6,679 bases of DNA from Opitutia bacterium (GTDB lineage Bacteria > Verrucomicrobiota > Verrucomicrobiia > Opitutales > Seribacteraceae), in assembly GCA_018695085.1 (NCBI GenBank), contig JABHOU010000231.1:1-6679 (forward strand), given 5' to 3'. Of the stretch, positions 1 to 5,764 are shown piece after piece. Both the position numbers and the translations under genes were made by a program. The notes under the pieces are model-generated. The model was not told where the DNA came from, searched no databases, and saw only the letters and a program-made list of their open reading frames with translations. How positions within the stretch are numbered: position 1 is the first letter of the stretch; each line of letters begins with the position of its first letter.

Positions 1-305
1 ACCGTCACCCAACGCGTATCGCCATCCGAATCCTTTTCTTCACGCTCCTTGAGATATCGGTGATAAAGACAAGGAGTCTTGGTGTACCTTGACGCCAAGG
101 TTTGTTTCCCTTTGACGGCTTTTCCTTGAATGCTCACCTCCCCCGGTATCACGTGATGAACGGAAACTTGGGGAACTCGTTCCATTTGCCTCATGTCCCG
201 AATGACATCGAACCCGATGGACTGGATCCAGAAACCGATCAAAATAAACAAGACTCCCAAAACAAACCAGCCAAGGTACTGAAGGACTTTCTTTAATTTC
301 TTCAT
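1..305 (-). CDS. GIDE-like (BAM) domain membrane protein, N-terminal part; 3' end beyond left edge
   Basis: This open frame starts at ATG (303-305) and runs off the left edge after 101 complete codons. The protein opens with MKKLKK, then one hydrophobic segment at about residues 8-30, giving a positively charged N-terminus and a probable signal anchor. After it comes a soluble beta-rich stretch. The pattern GEVSIQGKAVKG (55-66), then TLASRYTKTPCLYHRY (69-84), a charged loop with DSDGD (92-96) and RWVTV at the edge matches, from memory, bacterial GIDE/BAM ('beside a membrane') proteins related to the non-RING part of eukaryotic MUL1/MULAN. Automatic annotation often calls these 'E3 ubiquitin ligase family', but the visible part shows no RING finger and no ligase activity should be assumed. 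No clear ribosome site precedes the ATG. A terminator separates it from the upstream cluster, so it is probably its own transcription unit. The membrane anchor is well supported; the family call is moderate. Confidence 0.65.
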   Translation of the reverse strand, partial: MKKLKKVLQYLGWFVLGVLFILIGFWIQSIGFDVIRDMRQMERVPQVSVHHVIPGEVSIQGKAVKGKQTLASRYTKTPCLYHRYLKEREEKDSDGDTRWVT

Positions 306-336
306 CCGATAAACGAATTAACGGTCCGAAGAACAA

Positions 337-381
337 AAAGAAAACAAAAAAGGGTGCGCAACCTGCCCGGATCGCGCACCC
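337..381 (-). terminator. Rho-independent terminator, minus strand
   Basis: Read on the minus strand, GGGTGCGC (374-381) and GCGCACCC (352-359) form a perfect 8-bp GC-rich stem around a 14-nt loop, followed at once by TTTTTTGTTTTC. The T-rich tail exists only on the minus side, which fixes the direction. It lies about 250 nt after the stop of the 673-aa gene and 46 nt before the start of the left-edge gene. It most likely ends the four-gene transcript. A TATAAT directly upstream leaves open that it is a 5' leader attenuator of the next gene. Confidence 0.8.
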
Positions 382-387
382 ATTATA
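382..387 (-). promoter_or_regulatory. Possible -10 box (TATAAT), minus strand
   Basis: The minus strand reads exactly TATAAT here. No TTGACA-like hexamer is present 16-18 nt upstream, so the promoter call is weak. A transcript from it would begin in the first arm of the adjacent hairpin. Chance occurrence in AT-rich DNA is a real alternative. Confidence 0.2.
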
Positions 388-479
388 AAATTACCCTTTA
401 AAAGATGAGAAATTGCCCAAAGCTCACCAGGTAACAATAACTAATAAATTCAAACTCATATTTTGGGACAAATTATTCT

Positions 480-515
480 AAAAAAGACCAAATTGCCGTA
501 AGAAACAGGTAATTT
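480..515 (-). terminator. Weak terminator-like hairpin, minus strand
   Basis: On the minus strand AAATTACC (508-515) pairs with GGCAATTT (490-497) with one A-C mismatch, leaving a 10-nt loop; four bases later comes a run of six T (480-485). The stem is AT-rich and weak, so it may be a partial first stop ahead of the stronger terminator at 337-381, or chance. Confidence 0.25.
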
Positions 516-634
516 ATCTCATAGCGGCAGATTGTTCATTCAAGCACACAAGTTAGAAATACTGCTGCGAACAGAATCCGCCGGCACAAAGGCATTCCCA
601 CTATCCGAACTCAATCCAACCAGACGACAACTGA

Positions 635-2656
635 CTACCGAGGTTCCTGTGTCAGAACCACACGATCGCCCTTACTTTTTTGAACAAGGTAGCGTACAGA
701 AGTGGTTTCGGCAGGAGATCCATCGTTGTTTTTGGCAACGACAAGGAGACCGCCCGCCGTAAACTCTTGCTCATCGACCTTGCCTTTACGATATCGTGTC
801 CAACCAAGGAGTGAACCGTTGTCTTCGTAACGGTATTTATCCTGCCATTCTCGCGGAGTATCGATAAGAGGGTCCACATAATTGCCCAAGGAGTAGTCAA
901 TCGACAGGATACGATCACGATCGTCGTAGACACGCCTCTGGTTGTCGGGGAAATAAACCGAAAAGAAGGCCGGTGCAGACCAATGATCGGCGTTGCCTGC
1001 GAAAAGGCCGATGTCCACGCGATTGGACTCCATAGCGGAACCGGGAAGAACGGGTCTGCGCTCATGCCAAGGGATAGTGACCTCCACTAGACTTCCGTTC
1101 GCATCTTGCTTTTCGATCGTAATACGTTCGGCATCGCCCCGCAGCACCTTCCACCGATAAGACAGAGGCCTTCCGGCAAAGTCTCGAGAGGAACGAGCGT
1201 CCAAGGTAAAGCGTAGGGAACTTGCAGATGATTTGTAGACACGGGCGGCGGCGCAAGGGGTATCGAACAATCGTTGGTGCGGACGGAAGTCAAAGAAGTC
1301 TTGTCCGGCGACGGGCACATCTTCTTTTGTCACCTTGAATTGAGCCAGTGGAGGCAAGGAATCAGGACGCAGTGCGTGAACCCTGCGAACCATGGTTTCT
1401 GGGTCAAGGTGTTCAGCCTTGAATACAGTAGGATGAGCCTTTCCTGTAAAATAGTCTTCGTCGCTTTCGACGTTCCGGTTGCTCCGACGAAAAACCTGTT
1501 GAAGGGTCGGCATAAGAAGCGGTGAACGAACCAGAACCTGTTTCGTCTCAGGTCGAAGGGCCGCCAACATTGCGACGAAAGCGTTCATAAAGGCGCGATC
1601 GGATCCGGATGACCCTTGACTTACCACGATGTACGGAACGTTTGCGGGAAAGACATCCCCGTGTCCACCACCGTTTTTCCCATTGCGACCTGCATCATGG
1701 TCCTTGTGCTCGGGATAAAAGTAGAGATGGTTCCGCAGGTAATGAAGGGCCAGGCGAGTGGCTCCATTTGGTTGCGTAAGGGCAAAGCGCGCTTGGCTAC
1801 GCCAATTGCGACCGCCTGTTATGGCAGTCGAGGAATTGCCCAATGTTACACCACTGAAGATAAAATGCCGCTGAAGTCCATTGTGCAAACCCCGTTTACG
1901 GAGAGCTTCGCCGTATTCGATCCGGGTGAGTTGTGGAAATCCCCGAAAATTCATGTTGGAATGATCGCCGTCATGGTTGTCATAGAAATCTCCACGATTC
2001 CCTGCAGCAGTCCCTTCCTCGAACCACTCGCGCAAAAGGTCGCCTACCTTGCCTTGTCCCTTGGCAATCGTTAGCTCCTCAACATTCTTTACCCTCCCAA
2101 TCAAACCCAGAAACAATCCTACCTTGGGATCGTAACCTAAGTTAAGCTCATTCAGGACAACCTCGCCATCCTTCACCACGGCAGGAATCGGCTTGGGGAA
2201 TTTCGGCCACACCGAACCCTCAAAAGGCTTGGCGGCAGCCTTCAGGACAGCGGAAAACCTTTTGTCCTTTCTCAAGTTGAGTAGGTCGGGATCATTCTCA
2301 AGGTGAGTGATGTTTCGAAAGCCCAGCTCCACAGCCAATTCGAGTTGTTCGAAAGCCTCGTTGGTTTGCTCGCGAAGCGCCAAAAGACAGGCAAGGTTGT
2401 AGCGTGTAGCTGGAGACTTCGGATTGTGCCTCGTCATCAACCGAAGCATGGATTCCGCCTTATCGAATTCCTTGGCTCGCATCAAATGCACAACTTGCGC
2501 TTGTCCGGCAACCTGACGAGCCTGCAAAGCGGGAAGGTCGAGAATGCTTGATTTCCCGGGTTCGTCGGCGGCGAAAGACCAAGTCGAAAGGATAAATGGA
2601 ACGAAAAGAAAGCAAGACCGAAAAAGGCCGAAGGCGACTGGCGCCAAGGACCTCAC
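635..2656 (-). CDS. Exported protein of unknown function: TPR, uncharacterised central region, PKD/Ig-like segment
   Basis: This 673-aa protein starts with a likely signal peptide (hydrophobic 7-29, cleavage near SFA-A, residues 28-30), so it is exported. Two TPR-like helical pairs follow at about 52-113, then the motif NDPDLLNLRKDKRF (121-134) that commonly ends such TPR units. The central part (about 150-460) I cannot assign; it has clustered His/Asp/Gly motifs: DNHDGDHS (226-233), PEHKDHD (315-321), GGGHGDVFP (329-337) and SQGSSGSD (346-353). Residues about 484-570, with LDARSS and LSYRWKVLRGD, look like a PKD/Ig-type beta sandwich. The C-terminus (about 571-673) is charged and unassigned. 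The GTG start overlaps the sulfatase stop as GTGA; no later Met would keep the signal peptide. TPRs suggest protein binding, but no catalytic role can be claimed. I have an impression of similar hypothetical proteins in planctomycetes and relatives, unverified. Confidence 0.85.
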   Translation of the reverse strand: MRSLAPVAFGLFRSCFLFVPFILSTWSFAADEPGKSSILDLPALQARQVAGQAQVVHLMRAKEFDKAESMLRLMTRHNPKSPATRYNLACLLALREQTNEAFEQLELAVELGFRNITHLENDPDLLNLRKDKRFSAVLKAAAKPFEGSVWPKFPKPIPAVVKDGEVVLNELNLGYDPKVGLFLGLIGRVKNVEELTIAKGQGKVGDLLREWFEEGTAAGNRGDFYDNHDGDHSNMNFRGFPQLTRIEYGEALRKRGLHNGLQRHFIFSGVTLGNSSTAITGGRNWRSQARFALTQPNGATRLALHYLRNHLYFYPEHKDHDAGRNGKNGGGHGDVFPANVPYIVVSQGSSGSDRAFMNAFVAMLAALRPETKQVLVRSPLLMPTLQQVFRRSNRNVESDEDYFTGKAHPTVFKAEHLDPETMVRRVHALRPDSLPPLAQFKVTKEDVPVAGQDFFDFRPHQRLFDTPCAAARVYKSSASSLRFTLDARSSRDFAGRPLSYRWKVLRGDAERITIEKQDANGSLVEVTIPWHERRPVLPGSAMESNRVDIGLFAGNADHWSAPAFFSVYFPDNQRRVYDDRDRILSIDYSLGNYVDPLIDTPREWQDKYRYEDNGSLLGWTRYRKGKVDEQEFTAGGLLVVAKNNDGSPAETTSVRYLVQKSKGDRVVLTQEPR
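2653..2656 (-). promoter_or_regulatory. GTGA stop-start overlap (translational coupling)
   Basis: The sulfatase TGA (2653-2655) shares bases with the GTG start (2654-2656) of the next gene. Such 4-nt overlaps usually mean that ribosomes ending the first gene restart on the second, which ties the amounts of the two proteins together. Confidence 0.75.
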
Positions 2657-4473
2657 AGCTTATCTTTGCCCGAAAGATATCCGATGCGGCGAGAACTCTC
2701 GCCTGGCTTGGCCCTAAGCTGAATCTGGGAAAGGTCGAAGTCGTATCCCTTGTAATCTCGAAGGTAAACCACCGTGTTGAAAGTCAACAAGACTTCTTGG
2801 GAGGAAACACTTTCGTTGAGAACGCCCACAATCGTTGGCATCGGATCGACTGCCTTAATGCTCCCGAGGAACTCAGCCGCCCGAACCCGAACCATGAGGT
2901 TGTCGTCAGAGAGAAGCTTCTTGGCATTCGAGACGAGAGGCTTGGCCACATCGCCAAAAAGCGAAGCGGTGATACAAGCCCAGTAGCGTTCCCAAGGATT
3001 TTCCGACTCCATGGCCTTTGCCAGCGATTTACTAGCCTTGGCAAATGGCATGAGACCGAGATCGGCGATGTCCACGAGACGATTGATTTCCTTGGCATGC
3101 CGAGCGCCATAAGCGACGCCATCACCGAGAGCCTTCGCTACCATGTAGCTCTCAGGATAAAAGCTGAGATCGTGAATAGCCTTCACCTTTTCCGTCATCC
3201 GAGCACGCATCTCTTTCAAGACCGTTTGGTTGTCGGGATTCTTCGCAACGTCGCTGACCTCGTGAGGGTCTTTGGAGAGATCAAATAGTTGCTCGGCGGG
3301 ACGGGCCTCGAAAAACTGGGTTTGGGCAGCATTCAGTTTGCCCGCCTTGTGAAGTTCCCTCCATTCGGCAAAGGCTAGCATTCGGTAGCGATAGTTATTT
3401 TGCAGGCCGTCGGGATAAAAGCCTTGGTAATTACGAATGTACTTCCAGTTTCCTTTGCGTAAGGTACGAACGAAGTCGTACTTCTCATCGAAGCGGTCGG
3501 CATAACCGAAAGCCTCGTCACGAGATGCGAGTTCCTTGGCGGTCGTCCCCTTGCCCAGAAAAGCCTTGCCATCCATTTGATCAGGCACGGGAAGACCCGC
3601 GAGGTTCAAAACGGTCGGACCGAAATCAATGAAACTGACAAAGCCATCGGTGCGAGTGCCTCGCGAATGATCCGCCAAATGCTTGAAATTTTCGGGAATG
3701 CGAACCACAAGTGGAACATGTAGTCCACTCTCGTAGGCATAGCCTTTTCCGCGTGGGAGGACTCCACCGTGGTCGCCAAAGTAAAAAACGAAGGTATCCT
3801 CGAGCAGTCCGTCCGCCTGGAGTTTTTCCACGACTGCTCCCATTTGGGCGTCCACTACGGTCATGCGGTCAAAATATCGGGCATGAGTATAGCGAAAGGT
3901 CGGGGTATCGGGATGGTAAGGGTGAAGGGTAACTTGGTCGACGGGCGTTTTCGTCTTTTCCGACTGCATGAGCTTAGCAGGAAAATGGAGAGAACTCTCA
4001 TGGCAGACTGCAAACGACTGCATATAGAAAAAAGGTGCTTTTTTCTCCTGGCGCTTGTGCCAGGAAGCCTTGCGCGAGGATTCGTTCCAAGCCTCTCCCT
4101 TCACGGTCGCGAAGTTGTAATCCGTCTTGCTGTTGTTGGCGCAATAGTAACCCGCTTTTCTAAGTAAAGCGGTCCATGGCTTCACTCCCTTGGCCAAGGC
4201 GGATTTGCGGTGGTACTGGAAGCCTCCTCTGGGAGCAAGTATGCCGGTGGCCAAAGTCGATCGGGCGACCGAGCAGACCGGAGCGTTTGAAAAGGCATGA
4301 TTAAAGGTCAGTCCCTCCTCAGCCATCTTCTCGATATTGGGCATGGATCCGAATCTGGCTCCATAATGCTTGAGGTAATGAATGGAATTGTCCTCGGAAA
4401 CGAGGAAAACCACGTTCGGTCGCTTGGACCAAAGTGGGGAAACAACGAGGAGGAGAAGGATAAATAATCGCAT
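2653..4473 (-). CDS. Exported sulfatase with C-terminal HEAT-like helices
   Basis: A 606-aa sulfatase (alkaline phosphatase superfamily), expected to remove sulfate esters or sulfamates, probably from a glycan, outside the cytoplasm. A signal peptide spans about residues 1-16. The fold starts at RPNVVFLVSEDNS (18-30), where E27-D28 sit at the usual Asp-Asp calcium site. The active-site motif is NAPVCSVARSTLATG (63-77): C67 is the residue expected to become formylglycine and R71 its partner, but the usual proline between them is V69. NNSKTDYN (113-120) supplies a likely catalytic Lys; FGDHGG (232-237) the later metal pair D234-H235; YESGLHVPL (247-255) and LFDLSKDP the typical later sulfatase segments. 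Residues about 485-575 look like HEAT repeats. The ED...CSVAR...NNSK combination resembles a PVC sulfatase subfamily I recall, so it is probably active. The substrate cannot be inferred. It starts 27 nt after the propeller gene, with no clear ribosome site. Confidence 0.93.
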   Translation of the reverse strand: MRLFILLLLVVSPLWSKRPNVVFLVSEDNSIHYLKHYGARFGSMPNIEKMAEEGLTFNHAFSNAPVCSVARSTLATGILAPRGGFQYHRKSALAKGVKPWTALLRKAGYYCANNSKTDYNFATVKGEAWNESSRKASWHKRQEKKAPFFYMQSFAVCHESSLHFPAKLMQSEKTKTPVDQVTLHPYHPDTPTFRYTHARYFDRMTVVDAQMGAVVEKLQADGLLEDTFVFYFGDHGGVLPRGKGYAYESGLHVPLVVRIPENFKHLADHSRGTRTDGFVSFIDFGPTVLNLAGLPVPDQMDGKAFLGKGTTAKELASRDEAFGYADRFDEKYDFVRTLRKGNWKYIRNYQGFYPDGLQNNYRYRMLAFAEWRELHKAGKLNAAQTQFFEARPAEQLFDLSKDPHEVSDVAKNPDNQTVLKEMRARMTEKVKAIHDLSFYPESYMVAKALGDGVAYGARHAKEINRLVDIADLGLMPFAKASKSLAKAMESENPWERYWACITASLFGDVAKPLVSNAKKLLSDDNLMVRVRAAEFLGSIKAVDPMPTIVGVLNESVSSQEVLLTFNTVVYLRDYKGYDFDLSQIQLRAKPGESSRRIGYLSGKDKL

Positions 4474-4500
4474 ATCTTAGTAGGAGTTGATCGTAATAAG

Positions 4501-5757
4501 TTATTTCGTACCGATGGCGTAAAGATAACGGTGACCACGAAGGTAGAAACGGTCGTGAGCAATGACTGGAGAAGCAGTGAACTGATCGTCGAGCTTGTTC
4601 TTGCCGACTACCTCGTAGGCTCTCCCGGCCTTAAGCACGGTGAAGGTGCCGTCACGGGCGGTAAGGAAAATCCGTCCGTTGGCAGCCACAGGGGAACCTC
4701 GGTAGGTTTGGGCGTGAAAGCGCTCCTGGTAGAGCTGTTCACCAGTCAGGGCATCCAAGCAAAGAACGGTACCGTTCTCCTTGCAAAGGTAAAGAAGCCC
4801 CTGATAAAGGAGCGGAGTTGTGACGTCGGTAGTGCCTCGATCCATTCTCCAAAGCTCCCCCGCCCCACCCTTTTCGATACGGTCCTTGGCTTCGGAGAGA
4901 CGGACCACGGAAACACCCCGGTTCTTGGCAGAAGGAACCACCAGCAAGCCCTGACTTACGACAGGAGAGGCAACGAAACGAAGTGTGCGATTGTATTGAT
5001 TCTTCGGGTTGAGTCCGGCAACCCGCCAGAGTTCCTTCCCGGTGACAGGGTCATGACCAATGCAATAGTCGTTGCCATGAGTGATCAATACGTTCAGATC
5101 ACCCTTACGGTAAGCCGTGGGGGATGCGTACGAATGCTCGCACTCAGCCACTCCATCGCTCTCCCTTTTCACTTTCCATACTTCCTTACCCGATTGCGCA
5201 TCGATGCAAACGACCAACTGGGCGGCAGAATGAATCAACTGGAGATACAGACGACCCTCGTGAAGAACGGTGGTGGAATGAAACCCGAAACCATAGCGGA
5301 ACTTGCCATAGCGCTCCTGAGCATTGAAGCGCCATTTTTCAAGCCCCTCGAGATCGAAAGCCACGACCTCCCCCGTCCCGGTCGTGACAAAGAGAAGTTT
5401 TCCATCCGATGAGGGAGTTGGGGAAGCAAAGGTTTTCTCCCCATTGCCCTTGCCTTTGGTTTGGCAAACGACACGGGTCCACAATTCCCGGCCATCAACT
5501 CCTATGCCCATTGCCTTGACCTCGTTATCCAGCTCGAAGGTCAGGAAAATCTTATCTTTGACCACAATGGGCGTGGAGGAACCGGCCGCAGGAAGAGAAA
5601 ACTTCCAGTCCAGGTTTTGCGTTTCGCTCCAGGAATCCGGAAGCTTTTGGGAATCGCTGAGCCCATCGCTATCGGGGCCCCGCCAAGTGCGCCAATCAGC
5701 CTGAAGAAGGCTGCAAAAGAAAAGAAGGCAAAGTACCTGAAAAAAGACAGAGGGCAT
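4501..5757 (-). CDS. Exported PQQ-like beta-propeller protein
   Basis: A 418-aa protein with a signal peptide (hydrophobic about 4-19, cleavage near LLQA-DW, 17-22), followed by DWRTWRGPDSDGLS (21-34), the W-x-x-x-RGP opening typical of PQQ-like propellers in planctomycetes and verrucomicrobia. Eight strand motifs of the [SA][ST]P-V type recur at about residues 61, 111, 160, 211, 263, 313, 355 and 395, and DxxTGxxLW-like loops appear at 186-194, 236-244 and 335-342, so an eight-bladed propeller is likely. It lacks the extra domains of true quinoprotein dehydrogenases and is about 150-200 residues shorter, so cofactor binding and catalysis are doubtful; a binding or scaffold role in the periplasm or at the surface is more likely. 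There is no lipobox. The ATG lies 7 nt after the DUF1501 stop, pointing to one transcript. Confidence 0.9.
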   Translation of the reverse strand: MPSVFFQVLCLLFFCSLLQADWRTWRGPDSDGLSDSQKLPDSWSETQNLDWKFSLPAAGSSTPIVVKDKIFLTFELDNEVKAMGIGVDGRELWTRVVCQTKGKGNGEKTFASPTPSSDGKLLFVTTGTGEVVAFDLEGLEKWRFNAQERYGKFRYGFGFHSTTVLHEGRLYLQLIHSAAQLVVCIDAQSGKEVWKVKRESDGVAECEHSYASPTAYRKGDLNVLITHGNDYCIGHDPVTGKELWRVAGLNPKNQYNRTLRFVASPVVSQGLLVVPSAKNRGVSVVRLSEAKDRIEKGGAGELWRMDRGTTDVTTPLLYQGLLYLCKENGTVLCLDALTGEQLYQERFHAQTYRGSPVAANGRIFLTARDGTFTVLKAGRAYEVVGKNKLDDQFTASPVIAHDRFYLRGHRYLYAIGTK

Positions 5758-5764
5758 GGGAAAA

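Larger units (their letters stand above)
306..634. other. AT-rich intergenic region
   Basis: No credible gene is visible here on either strand; open frames are short and lack family resemblance. The stretch at about 382-520 is clearly richer in A and T than the flanking genes. It contains one convincing minus-strand terminator (337-381), one weak hairpin with a T-run (480-515) and a TATAAT box on the minus strand (382-387). The promoter of the left-edge membrane protein gene should lie in this region, because the next gene upstream ends at 635. Confidence 0.6.

Noticed and set aside
40..336. Minus-strand open frame from a TTG at 334-336
   Set aside because: It overlaps the ATG frame at 305 in another phase. 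The ATG frame gives a lysine-rich start, membrane segment and GIDE-like pattern, while this one gives a low-quality Ser/Arg-rich translation.
410..515. Repeated AAATTGCC (410-417 and 490-497) as a direct repeat or operator
   Set aside because: Only eight bases match, once each, in AT-rich DNA, which is expected by chance; no symmetry or third copy supports an operator.
382..634. Small RNA gene or small protein gene in the gap
   Set aside because: I saw no paired promoter and terminator around a structured segment, and no short frame with a plausible start and composition.
1616..2074. Plus-strand open frame (152 codons) within the 673-aa gene
   Set aside because: It is antisense to a gene with continuous reading frame, signal peptide and TPRs, and has no recognisable domain.
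2596..3288. Plus-strand open frame (230 codons) across the sulfatase end and the start of the 673-aa gene
   Set aside because: It lies antisense to two well supported genes and crosses their junction; its translation looks like a mirror of coding DNA rather than a protein family.
4531..5412. Long plus-strand open frame (293 codons) antisense to the propeller gene
   Set aside because: The opposite strand carries an unambiguous propeller with signal peptide and repeated blade motifs. The plus-strand translation has no family resemblance and no export signal or domain.
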